7,412 bases of DNA from Deltaproteobacteria bacterium. GTDB taxonomy: Bacteria; Desulfobacterota; DSM-4660; Desulfatiglandales; HGW-15. The notes below the pieces were generated by a model that was not told the origin of the DNA, made no database searches, and worked only from the letters and a program-made list of their open reading frames with translations. The translations under genes were made by a program, and so were the position numbers. The stretch is from positions 1 through 7,412 of the forward strand of contig JAFDIC010000191.1 of the NCBI GenBank assembly GCA_019308525.1, given 5' to 3'. Shown piece by piece: positions 1 to 5,973 of the stretch (the first letter of the stretch is position 1; the number at the start of each line of letters is the position of its first letter).

Positions 1-67
1 TGATGGAGTCCGCGGCGGAAAGAGCCGCATGGCTCCCGCCGACTATGAGATACTTGCATTTCGCCAT
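1..67 (-). CDS. FAD/NAD(P)-dependent oxidoreductase subunit, N-terminal fragment (PadH-like)
   Basis: Only the first 22 codons are inside the window. They begin at an ATG read from position 67 leftwards and give an N-terminus containing KYLIVGGSHAALSAAD. A short beta strand followed by a glycine-rich turn (GGSHAA, a variant of GxGxxG) and a small-residue helix is the usual start of the dinucleotide-binding fold of pyridine nucleotide-disulphide oxidoreductases. The start lies 16 bases after the stop of the alpha subunit gene, so it belongs to the same operon. In phenylglyoxylate:NAD+ oxidoreductase the gene after the alpha subunit (padH) encodes a flavoprotein that transfers electrons to NAD+, and I infer the same role here. 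No strong Shine-Dalgarno sequence is visible, so translation may be coupled to the gene before it. The rest of the gene is off the left edge, so its length and second domain cannot be judged. Confidence 0.75.
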   Translation of the reverse strand, partial: MAKCKYLIVGGSHAALSAADSI

Positions 68-83
68 TTCCAGCACCCCGGTT

Positions 84-1286
84 CTAATCCTCTTCATTGA
101 GCCAAATGGGCCCCATAGGCGCTTCACCCATCAGGGCCCGGGCAGTGGTTTCTATGACCCTGGTGAAATGGTGGACCGTTATGTCTGCACCCGCGAGACC
201 GCCTATAAAGCTCAGGGCCGTGATTTCTCCGCCCATGTGATAGAGGGCCGACAAAAGTTCCTGGTATACGGGGCCGGAATTCCAGCCGAAGCTCACGGAG
301 CGGTCCACTACACCTATTGCCTTCACCCTGGCCAGGGCGCCGCAAAGGGCCTTGAGGGGAAAAGGCCTGAAGGTCTTGATCCTGATCAGACCCACCTTTT
401 CTCCATTCTCCCTGGCATCATCCACTGCGTCCTTTCCCGCCCCGCTCATGCTGCCGATGGTGACAATGGCATAGTCGGCTCCTTCCAGGCTGTAGGTCTC
501 TATCAGGGGGCCGTAGGATCGTCCGAAGCGTTTTGTCCATTCCTCGTGGACCTCGGTTATGACCCTGAGGGCATTTTGCATCGCCCGACAGTGGCCCCTC
601 CTGTACCGCAGAAAAAGCCTGGGCCCCACACCTCCTGAGCCCCCTGTCAGGGGGTCCACTCCCATGGGTCTCTCAGGGTCAAGGGCAACGTGCCAGTTGG
701 TATTCTTCTCATCAAGAAAGTCATCCACTTCCTCCTGGTCAGGCAGATCCACCTTTTCAACCCCATAGGACAAGTAATTGCCGTCATGACACACGTTTAC
801 AGGAAGCATGACGTCCCGGTTCTCCGCGATCTTGTAAGCCATGATCACGGTGTCAAGTATCTCCTGGCAATTCTCTGCGTACATCTGTATCCAGCCTGCC
901 TCTCTCACCGTCATGGCGTCCTGCTGCCCGCCCCACACGCTCTGGGGGGTTATTCCGTCTCTTGTTACAATTGACATCACCAGGGGAAGCCGCAAAGGTG
1001 CGGTCCTGTAATAGGGTTCGAACATAAAGGCGAGACCCTGGCCGCAACTGGCGGTGAAGGTCCTTGCGCCAGCGAGGCAAGCCCCCTGGAGGACCGAAAG
1101 GACACTGTGTTCCCCTTCAACGTCCATAAGATCGGCCTTGATAATACCGTCCGCAACGAATTGAGAGACATACTCTGCGAGGGAGGACTGCGGTGTAATC
1201 GGGTAGACGGCCACCATGTCGGGCCTTGAAAGGGCCACGCCCCAGGCCGCTGCCTCGTTTCCATCACAGACAATGGTCTTTCCCAT
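84..1286 (-). CDS. padG: 2-oxoacid:acceptor oxidoreductase alpha subunit (PorA/PadG family)
   Basis: This 400-residue protein has the normal length for the alpha subunit of the pyruvate/2-oxoacid oxidoreductase family, which decarboxylates a 2-oxoacid with TPP and CoA to form an acyl-CoA. Visible family marks are YPITPQSS (residues 28-35, pyrimidine-binding domain I), DVEGEHS (55-61), the TASCGQGLAFMFE stretch (78-90) and, in the C-terminal domain II, IRIKTFRPFP (301-310). The start chosen is the ATG at 1286, because GGAGG lies just upstream, the reading then begins with the conserved MGKTIVCDGNEAA, and the ferredoxin gene stops 2 bases earlier. A longer reading to 1388 would only overlap the ferredoxin gene. 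The protein lacks the fused beta, gamma and ferredoxin domains of the single-chain enzyme, which are separate genes here. The following FAD gene makes a PadG-type (phenylglyoxylate dehydrogenase-like) assignment more likely than simple PorA. The true 2-oxoacid substrate cannot be read from the sequence. Confidence 0.9.
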   Translation of the reverse strand: MGKTIVCDGNEAAAWGVALSRPDMVAVYPITPQSSLAEYVSQFVADGIIKADLMDVEGEHSVLSVLQGACLAGARTFTASCGQGLAFMFEPYYRTAPLRLPLVMSIVTRDGITPQSVWGGQQDAMTVREAGWIQMYAENCQEILDTVIMAYKIAENRDVMLPVNVCHDGNYLSYGVEKVDLPDQEEVDDFLDEKNTNWHVALDPERPMGVDPLTGGSGGVGPRLFLRYRRGHCRAMQNALRVITEVHEEWTKRFGRSYGPLIETYSLEGADYAIVTIGSMSGAGKDAVDDARENGEKVGLIRIKTFRPFPLKALCGALARVKAIGVVDRSVSFGWNSGPVYQELLSALYHMGGEITALSFIGGLAGADITVHHFTRVIETTARALMGEAPMGPIWLNEED

Positions 1287-1288
1287 TC

Positions 1289-1582
1289 CTATTCCTCCGC
1301 CTCCTCGACCATGGTTACGGCATGGTGCGGGCATTCGCTGGCACATATGCCGCATCCTTTGCATATTTTCAGATCCGCCTCGAACCACGTGGCCTTCTCA
1401 ACGATACACTGGGTAGGGCAGAAGAGCCAACAGGTGGCGCACTTCACGCATCTCTCCCGGTCAACCACCGGTCTCTCGGCGCGCCAATCCCCGGTCCTGA
1501 TTTCCATTGGTTCCGTCGCGACCGGGCACAAATCATTTGGTATGGCGGACTGCCCAAGGTATTCCTTTGCCTCTCTTTTCAT
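1289..1582 (-). CDS. padF: Two-[4Fe-4S] ferredoxin subunit of 2-oxoacid oxidoreductase (PorD/PadF family)
   Basis: A 97-residue protein with two classical 4Fe-4S motifs of the form CxxCxxCxxxCP: cysteines 45, 48, 51 and 55 (CVKCATCWLFCP), then 74, 77, 80 and 84 (CKGCGICASECP). It is the delta subunit of multi-subunit 2-oxoacid oxidoreductases and carries electrons from the TPP site to the external acceptor or flavin subunit. About 40 residues precede the first cluster, the usual PorD-type extension that docks to the other subunits. Its ATG overlaps the stop codon of the gamma subunit gene (ATGA, 1579-1582), and its own stop lies 2 bases before the alpha subunit start. All three genes are therefore translationally linked, which fits equal amounts of each subunit. 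Confidence 0.92.
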   Translation of the reverse strand: MKREAKEYLGQSAIPNDLCPVATEPMEIRTGDWRAERPVVDRERCVKCATCWLFCPTQCIVEKATWFEADLKICKGCGICASECPHHAVTMVEEAEE

Positions 1583-2151
1583 TGTTGCTCCTTGCCGCCG
1601 GGTTCGTAAACCCTTGTCTCACCGTAACCTCTTTTTACCGCCTCCCGGTTCTTTTGAAGGTCGGCATCCCTGAAGGCCACGGATTCCATGCCCCTGTAAA
1701 GGGAATCCAATGATACTATTCCAGTGGTCCTCGACAGGGCTCCCAGCATGATGGAATTGGTGATGGGCCTGCCGAAGATCTGGAGCGCTATACCAAAGGC
1801 ATCACAAAGGCCCACCCTTCCGACACTGCCCGACACCTCCAGTTCTTCCAGTTTCTTCTTCGTGGCCTGGACCCATGTCCCCTTGTCTTTCATGCTCCTG
1901 AAGATATCCACTGACCTGGGGAGGGTAGGGTCAAGGCAAACGATACAATCAGGCTCATAGATATTTGTGATCTGCCTGATCTCCCTGTCGTTGAAGCGCA
2001 GGTATGCCTCCACCGGCGCACCCCTGCGCTCAAAACCAAAGGAAGGTATGGCCTTGACGTGCTTGCCCTCCTCTACCAGCGCCTTGGCCAGAATCTTGGC
2101 GGCCAGGACAGCCCCCTGCCCGCCACGGCCGTGAAAACGTATCTCGTACAT
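1579..2151 (-). CDS. padE: 2-oxoacid:acceptor oxidoreductase gamma subunit (PorG/PadE family)
   Basis: With the start at 2151 this is a 190-residue protein, the normal size for the gamma subunit. It opens with MYEIRFHGRGGQGAV; the GRGGQG turn (residues 8-13) is the family hallmark and contributes to CoA binding in the holoenzyme. Further family features are SFGFERRGAPVEAYLR and the later TNSIMLGA. The start at 2151 is preferred because family members begin at this Met-Tyr, and GAGAGG lies about 9 bases upstream. An in-frame ATG at 2202, with a G-rich stretch before it, would add 17 residues without family support (MALVPGGREYYHERTGL). It is the first gene of the leftward operon and is preceded by a good promoter candidate at 2299-2326. 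Its stop overlaps the ferredoxin start by 4 bases. Confidence 0.9.
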   Translation of the reverse strand: MYEIRFHGRGGQGAVLAAKILAKALVEEGKHVKAIPSFGFERRGAPVEAYLRFNDREIRQITNIYEPDCIVCLDPTLPRSVDIFRSMKDKGTWVQATKKKLEELEVSGSVGRVGLCDAFGIALQIFGRPITNSIMLGALSRTTGIVSLDSLYRGMESVAFRDADLQKNREAVKRGYGETRVYEPGGKEQQ

Positions 2152-2213
2152 CAGTCCGGTCCTCTCGTGATAGTACTCCCTTCCCCCGGGAACAAGCGCC
2201 ATTGAGACACCCC

Positions 2214-2243
2214 CCCCTTGAAGGGGACTCGATGCCCAAAAGC
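2214..2243. repeat. CCCC-AA-GGGG palindrome plus ATGCCCAAAAGC, copy 1
   Basis: CCCC (2214-2217), a five-base loop and GGGG (2223-2226) are followed five bases later by ATGCCCAAAAGC (2232-2243). A degenerate direct copy with the same order of parts lies at 2536-2562. This copy sits in the presumed 5' leader of the leftward oxidoreductase operon. It could be a regulator site, an RNA hairpin or a remnant repeat; the sequence does not decide. Confidence 0.4.
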
Positions 2244-2287
2244 GTTCCGGCGTTCCTAGCCGCTTCGAACCGTGCCTGCTTGGAACG
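2243..2287. promoter_or_regulatory. Inverted repeat CGTTCC/GGAACG downstream of the leftward promoter
   Basis: CGTTCC at 2243-2248 is the reverse complement of GGAACG at 2282-2287, with 33 bases between. An extra GTTCC at 2252-2256 offers an alternative pairing. It lies in the transcribed leader just after the proposed start region of the leftward operon. It may be an operator or a leader hairpin; six-base arms are short, so confidence is low. Confidence 0.25.
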
Positions 2288-2298
2288 GGCTTCCCGCC

Positions 2299-2326
2299 AG
2301 GATACTAATTCAGTTTGGTTTGTCAA
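2299..2326 (-). promoter_or_regulatory. Sigma70-type promoter for the 2-oxoacid oxidoreductase operon
   Basis: On the minus strand a perfect consensus -35 hexamer TTGACA (2326-2321) is followed, after 16 bases, by TATCCT (2304-2299), which matches TATAAT at four of six positions. Transcription would start near 2292 and leave a leader of about 140 bases before the gamma subunit ATG at 2151. The nearby sequence is locally A/T-rich, unlike the rest of the intergenic region. This is inferred from sequence only. Confidence 0.5.
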
Positions 2327-2506
2327 TTCCAAAGTCACGCACACTAGACAGACCATGGCTTGAACTTTGATCAGGCAAGGTAGATGGAGCGTGCCCTTCA
2401 ACATCGAGTCACAATTTCCCTTGACCCTGGACAGTACTTGTGAAATTAATATGGCTGTCAATAGCAAGGCCCGCAATGTGACGATCCGTGCCCTGCAAAT
2501 AAAGAT

Positions 2507-2562
2507 CCGGGGCCAGAGGGCCCGGCTTTGCTTGACCCCTGAAAGGGGCTATGGCCCAAAGC
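2507..2562 (+). other. Cluster of GC-rich hairpins, including CCCC-AA-GGGG copy 2
   Basis: A strong stem pairs 2507-2514 (CCGGGGCC) with 2518-2525 (GGGCCCGG) around AGA, with one mismatch. It is followed by CTTTGCTT and then a second hairpin, CCCC (2536-2539) and GGGG (2545-2548). An alternative outer stem pairs GCTTTG (2525-2530) with CAAAGC (2557-2562) and would enclose the second hairpin. The part 2536-2562 resembles 2214-2243. Mutually exclusive stems of this kind could form a regulatory leader or a weak terminator, but there is no proper T-tract. Confidence 0.35.
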
Positions 2563-2577
2563 AGGCAACGACATTGA

Positions 2578-2694
2578 GAAGTCAGAATTCAGAAGTCAGG
2601 AGCCAGAAGAACTCTCATGTCGCTTGGCTCCAACAGATCTGTACTATTGGTTGAGCAAAAGGCCAAACTCTTATTCTGGATTCTGACTCCTGGA
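2578..2694. repeat. Dispersed repeat with inverted arms, copy A
   Basis: The left part is a GAAGTCAGAATTCAGAAGTCAGGAGCC-like series (2578-2610) in which AGAAGTCAG recurs. The right arm at 2671-2694 includes TTCTGGATTCTGACTCCTGG (2674-2693). Bases 2595-2611 pair with 2671-2687 at 14 of 17 positions, so the unit could fold into a long hairpin. The same 20 bases recur exactly at 6025-6044, on the other side of the TRAP operon. Such CAGAATTCAGAAGTCAGGAG-type units look like a scattered intergenic repeat rather than a gene. Confidence 0.65.
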
Positions 2695-2734
2695 TTCTTT
2701 GCCGCAATAGCACGGCGTAACCTTCGGTCTCTGA

Positions 2735-2758
2735 CTTGGCCCTAAGGACCAGGTTTTT
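2735..2758 (+). terminator. Terminator-like hairpin in front of dctP
   Basis: Bases 2735-2742 can pair with 2746-2753 around a TAA loop. The pairs include C-G, G-C, G-C, T-A and two C-G, with one C/A mismatch and one T-G wobble. Five T residues follow directly (2754-2758). This is the shape of a weak intrinsic terminator on the plus strand, and it ends only 47 bases before the dctP ATG. It could stop transcripts arriving from the left, or act as an attenuator in the dctP leader if the promoter is upstream of it. No good promoter is visible in the 47 bases after it. Confidence 0.4.
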
Positions 2759-2805
2759 CAATGAAGAATAAACCACATCAAAAGCATGGGAAGGAGGAAT
2801 GAGCC

Positions 2806-3828
2806 ATGAAGAGAAAATGGATTTATTGCATGTTCTTGATGATCTTTGCCGCACTGTTCATCATCGCCCCCGCAAGCTATGCCCAGAAACAGTGGGTCAT
2901 GAAATTCGGTCTTGCCGCCCCTGACATCAACCCCAGCTTCTGGGCAACACATTACAACATGTTCAAGTACGAGGTGGAAAGAAAGTCCAGTGGCCGGATC
3001 AAGGTGGAACTGATATGGGGAGGAGCCCTGGGCAGCCCATCGGATCGTATGAAACAGGTGATGATGGGGCAGATCCAGGGTGCTGACACCGCGGAAGGCC
3101 CCATTGCACAGGTCTTCAAGCCGGTCCAGGTCTTTTCCATCCCCTATCTACTGGAGAACGAATACCAGGCCTGGAGGCTCTATGACGGCCCCTTTGTCCG
3201 CCAGCTCAATGAGGAACTCAGGAAAAAGACCGGGCTCAGGGTCCTCCACTGGTGGGAATCGGGCGGGTTCAAACAGTGGACCAATTCAAAGCGTCCTGTC
3301 CGCACACCCGATGACATGAAAGGTCTCAAGATCCGCGTCATGCCCTCCCCCATCTTCCAGAAACTCGTCTCAAGCCTAGGCGGCTCACCCACGCCCATCA
3401 GCTTCGGGGAGCTTTACGGGGCCTTGAAGAACAAGACCGTCGACGGACAGAACAACGCCCTTTCCCTGGTCTACCTCTTCAAGTGGTGGCAGGTGCAAAA
3501 ATATGTCACCGTGGACAACCACGTGTATGCGGTTTCCGCCATGGTAATTAACGACAAGTTTTACCAGTCCCTCCCTAAAGACCTCCAGCAGGTCATAGAC
3601 AAGGCCCAGACCCTCGCACTGGCCGTGAACCGGGGTGTGTCCCGATACACGGATCACATGGCCATAGAGGGCTTGAAAAAGCAGGGCATGGAAATCTACG
3701 TCCCCACCCCCGGGGAAAGGGCTCTTTTCAAGGCCAAGGCCCAGGGACCGGTGCTTGATTGGTTGCGAGGGGAAGTGGGCGATAAATGGGTCGACGGGAT
3801 GCTCAATGCGGCAGAGGAGGCCAGGTAG
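2806..3828 (+). CDS. dctP: TRAP transporter periplasmic substrate-binding protein (DctP family)
   Basis: A 340-residue protein, the normal size for a DctP-type solute receptor. Residues 1-26 form a Sec signal peptide: MKRK, a hydrophobic core, then ASYA with likely cleavage before Gln27. The mature part begins with the typical WVMKFGLAAP strand. Family marks include the GALGSPSDRMKQVMMGQIQ region, SIPYLLEN (residues 110-117), MKGLKIRVM with Arg177, which by family knowledge binds the substrate carboxylate, and VDGQNNA (212-218), which replaces the more common GQENP. The start is firm: AAGGAGG lies 8 bases before ATG. It binds an organic acid in the periplasm and delivers it to DctQM, encoded next. 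The ligand cannot be deduced; the WHWW-like aromatic residues (HWWES, FKWWQ) might suit a bulky or aromatic acid, but this is speculation. Confidence 0.95.
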   Translation: MKRKWIYCMFLMIFAALFIIAPASYAQKQWVMKFGLAAPDINPSFWATHYNMFKYEVERKSSGRIKVELIWGGALGSPSDRMKQVMMGQIQGADTAEGPIAQVFKPVQVFSIPYLLENEYQAWRLYDGPFVRQLNEELRKKTGLRVLHWWESGGFKQWTNSKRPVRTPDDMKGLKIRVMPSPIFQKLVSSLGGSPTPISFGELYGALKNKTVDGQNNALSLVYLFKWWQVQKYVTVDNHVYAVSAMVINDKFYQSLPKDLQQVIDKAQTLALAVNRGVSRYTDHMAIEGLKKQGMEIYVPTPGERALFKAKAQGPVLDWLRGEVGDKWVDGMLNAAEEAR

Positions 3829-3890
3829 GCTCTTTCAGCCCGCACCACTATCTTACTCGAAATTCAGGCGGTCGAACCAGGGAGCCCCCG

Positions 3891-4472
3891 ATGAAACGGA
3901 ATCTCAAGCCCGGCCCCTTTTTTGAGTCCATGGAAACCGGGGTCTGCATATTCTTGCTCTTCCTCATGAGCCTTGTCGTTATCATTCAGGTGTTCTCCAG
4001 GTATATCTTTAATTACTCCTTCGTCTGGGCCGAGGAACTGGTCCGCTATCTCATGATATGGATGGTCATGATCGGCGCTGCCATTGTCCAGTCGAGGAAC
4101 GATCATATACGCATAGATTTCTTTCCCCTCCTCGCAGGACCAAAGGGAAGAAAGATAATGGAGACCGTGTTCCGTCTCTGCACCCTTACCTTCCTTGCCA
4201 TCATCGCTGTCAAGGGCATAAAGATCGCGCTCTTTAACAGGCTCTTTGAGAGTTCCGGGCTCAGGATCAGCATGTTCTGGCCAACCCTGGCGATCCCTGT
4301 CGGAGCTACGCTCATAGGTGTTTATACTGCTGTGTCCCTGGTCCAGGACGTCCGCCGACTGTTTGCGGGACACGTTGAAGAATCGAGAGGAGACTCTCAT
4401 GGATCTTCTCCACCCGGGGATCCCGGGGCAAACAGGATCGAACTGGAGTCCCCCGCCCCTAGAGAGGAATGA
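3891..4472 (+). CDS. dctQ: TRAP transporter small membrane subunit (DctQ family)
   Basis: A 193-residue membrane protein with four hydrophobic segments at about residues 17-38, 48-66, 88-112 and 128-152. The conserved DctQ stretch is clear: FSRYIFNYSFVWAEELVRYL (35-54), then GAA and RNDHIRIDFF (69-78). DctQ forms the small subunit of the sodium-driven permease together with DctM. The start at 3891 is chosen because AGGGAG sits 6 bases upstream and the frame then begins with a short charged N-terminus. An in-frame ATG at 3786 would overlap the end of dctP and add residues without family character. The C-terminus carries a hydrophilic tail of about 35 residues, rich in Pro, Ser and Glu, which is longer than in many homologues. 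It follows dctP by 62 bases and overlaps or abuts dctM. Confidence 0.93.
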   Translation: MKRNLKPGPFFESMETGVCIFLLFLMSLVVIIQVFSRYIFNYSFVWAEELVRYLMIWMVMIGAAIVQSRNDHIRIDFFPLLAGPKGRKIMETVFRLCTLTFLAIIAVKGIKIALFNRLFESSGLRISMFWPTLAIPVGATLIGVYTAVSLVQDVRRLFAGHVEESRGDSHGSSPPGDPGANRIELESPAPREE

Positions 4473-4474
4473 GA

Positions 4475-5764
4475 ATGTCCCTGGGGTGGATGATCCTTAT
4501 TTTCATTGTCATGCTCCTGGCAGGGATGCCCGTTGCCTTCATCATGGGCTTTTCTGCCTCTCTCTATCTCCTGTTTTCCCCCCAGGCATCCTTCCTCGAC
4601 ATGGCTCCCCAGAAACTGTTCTCGGGGATGGATGCCTTCGTGCTCATGTGCATTCCTTTCTTTATCCTCGCGGGGGAAATTATGACCAAGGGGAGAATCG
4701 CCGATCGAATAGTGGAGTTCGCAAACCTGGTGGTCGGGAGATGGCGGGGGGGACTCGCCCACGTGAACATCCTTGCATCCATGCTCTTCGCGGGCATAAC
4801 CGGCGTGGCCCTGGGCGATATAGCAGCATTGGGATCCATTTTCATCCCCGCCATGAAGAAGCAGGGCTACGACGGTCCCTTCTCAGCAGCGGTCACGGCA
4901 TCCTCTTCCATCATCGGCCCCATAATACCTCCCTCCATGATCATGGTCATATACGGCGCCGTGACATCTGTCTCCATAGGGGCACTGTTTGCAGCCGCTA
5001 TTATACCGGGCATCCTGATGGGCCTGTCCCAGATGTGCATCGTTGTGTATCTTGCCAGGAAGAGAAGCTACCCCAAGGTCACCGTCCCCCTGACCCCCAA
5101 GAAACTTGTCCTCGGGACAAAAGATGCCCTTGTGCCCCTCGTAATGCCCGCGATTATCATTTTCGGGATCCTCTCCGGGGTCTTCACACCCACTGAAGCT
5201 GCCGGAGTTGCGGTCCTCTACGCCTTTGTCGTGGCTTCCTTGATCTACCGGTCCCTGAAGATTACCGAGTACATCCCCATATTCAAGACGGCCGTGATAT
5301 TCTCTGCAAAGCTCCTCCTGATCGTAGGATGCGGCGCTATCCTCGCATGGGTCTTTGGAATAGAAAACGTCCCTGAAAAGATCAAAGGGCTCTTCTACTC
5401 CATAAGCCAGAACAAGTACCTGGTCCTTCTCATGATAAACCTCTTCCTGATCCTCCTGGGCATGTGGCTTGATTGTTCGGCATCCATAATCCTCTTCGCC
5501 CCCATGTTGACTCCCCTGGCAGTGGAGCTGGGGGTGCATCCAGTTCATTTCGGCGTGTTGATGATCGTCAACCTCAACATAGGGCTGCTCACACCCCCCC
5601 TGGCGGTATGCCTATTCGCCGCCGCTGACATATCCAAGGATCCTGTCAGTCACATTGTAATTGCCGTACTGCCCTTTCTCGTAGCATCGCTTTTCGCCCT
5701 GGCCCTGGTCACCTATATCCCCGCCGTCACCCTGACCCTGCCGGCACTCCTGGGCCTCTTATGA
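4475..5764 (+). CDS. dctM: TRAP transporter large membrane subunit (DctM family)
   Basis: A 429-residue, highly hydrophobic protein, matching the usual size of about 425 and roughly 12 membrane segments of DctM, the sodium/substrate-translocating subunit. Recognisable stretches are GMPVAFIMGF (17-26), FAGITGVALGDIAALGSIFI (105-124), GYDGPFSAAVTASSSIIGPIIPPSM (131-155), GVFTPTEAAGVAVLYA (236-251) and the C-terminal MWLDCSASIILFAPMLTPLA (330-349) with NIGLLTPPLAVCLF (368-381). The common GSAxAD motif reads GVALGD here. Two starts are possible. ATG 4469 overlaps the dctQ stop as ATGA, but GAGAGG is then only one base away. ATG 4475 has a proper 7-base spacing, so I prefer 4475; the difference is two residues (Met-Arg). 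Confidence 0.95.
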   Translation: MSLGWMILIFIVMLLAGMPVAFIMGFSASLYLLFSPQASFLDMAPQKLFSGMDAFVLMCIPFFILAGEIMTKGRIADRIVEFANLVVGRWRGGLAHVNILASMLFAGITGVALGDIAALGSIFIPAMKKQGYDGPFSAAVTASSSIIGPIIPPSMIMVIYGAVTSVSIGALFAAAIIPGILMGLSQMCIVVYLARKRSYPKVTVPLTPKKLVLGTKDALVPLVMPAIIIFGILSGVFTPTEAAGVAVLYAFVVASLIYRSLKITEYIPIFKTAVIFSAKLLLIVGCGAILAWVFGIENVPEKIKGLFYSISQNKYLVLLMINLFLILLGMWLDCSASIILFAPMLTPLAVELGVHPVHFGVLMIVNLNIGLLTPPLAVCLFAAADISKDPVSHIVIAVLPFLVASLFALALVTYIPAVTLTLPALLGLL

Positions 5765-5872
5765 TCGAGGCTGCACGAGCGCAAGTATTACTTTTGGCTG
5801 TATTTTTTTGTCCAGGCAAGGTATATTTATTCTTGGTGTTGTTCACCACCTCTTGGAGGCCAAATGAACCAT

Positions 5873-5967
5873 CCCGCCGCAAGCAGCGGGGTATCAAAAA
5901 TTCAGCTCTGCCGCCGGGCAAAAAGCCCGGATTGAACGAAAATGAAACCTCAAGGAGAAAGTTTCAT
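5873..5967. repeat. REP-like cluster of three short palindromes
   Basis: Three hairpins lie in series: CCCGC (5873-5877) with GCGGG (5886-5890); CCGGGC (5914-5919) with GCCCGG (5925-5930) around AAAAA; and ATGAAAC (5942-5948) with GTTTCAT (5961-5967). All stems are perfect. The spacing and intergenic place after an operon resemble REP-type repeats. The middle stem could also end dctM transcripts, although there is no T-tract. Copies elsewhere in the genome cannot be checked from this window. Confidence 0.45.
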
Positions 5968-5973
5968 ACGAGC

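Larger units (their letters stand above)
2152..2805. other. Divergent intergenic region between oxidoreductase and TRAP operons
   Basis: About 650 bases with no reading frame that shows family features, codon bias or a good ribosome binding site. It must hold the control signals for both divergent operons. From left to right it contains the padE leader, a promoter candidate (2299-2326), GC-rich hairpins (2507-2562), a dispersed repeat with inverted arms (2578-2694) and a terminator-like hairpin (2735-2758). No strong forward promoter for dctP is obvious; TTGACC at 2421-2426 with TAATAT at 2447-2452 has a spacer that is too long (20 bases). Confidence 0.6.

Noticed and set aside
3..638. Long open frame on the plus strand opposite the alpha subunit gene
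   Set aside because: It lies wholly antisense to a clear PorA/PadG-family gene, has no family features and no ribosome binding site.
2030..2476. Open frame of 148 codons on the minus strand upstream of padE
   Set aside because: Low-complexity, Cys/Arg/Gly-rich translation without known features. It overlaps padE in another frame and runs through the promoter candidate and repeats.
2552..2566. Sigma54-like GG-N10-GC element (TGGCCC ... GGC) on the plus strand
   Set aside because: Several consensus bases are missing, and it lies inside a hairpin cluster about 240 bases from dctP. GG-N10-GC is frequent by chance in GC-rich DNA.
2578..2610. CRISPR-like array suggested by repeated AGAAGTCAG units
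   Set aside because: Only two short adjacent copies are present, without regular spacers or cas genes; it fits the dispersed repeat better.
4318..5196. Long open frame of 292 codons overlapping dctQ and dctM on the plus strand
   Set aside because: It is a shifted-frame shadow of two well-supported membrane protein genes; its translation is rich in Arg, His and Pro with no domain.
4883..5548. Open frame of 221 codons antisense to dctM
   Set aside because: Gly/Asp/His-rich translation typical of the complement of a membrane protein gene; no start signal.
5790..5810. Terminator directly after dctM, based on the run of seven T
   Set aside because: The sequence before the T-run (AAGTATTACTT) can form only a three-base stem with a five-base loop, too weak for an intrinsic terminator.
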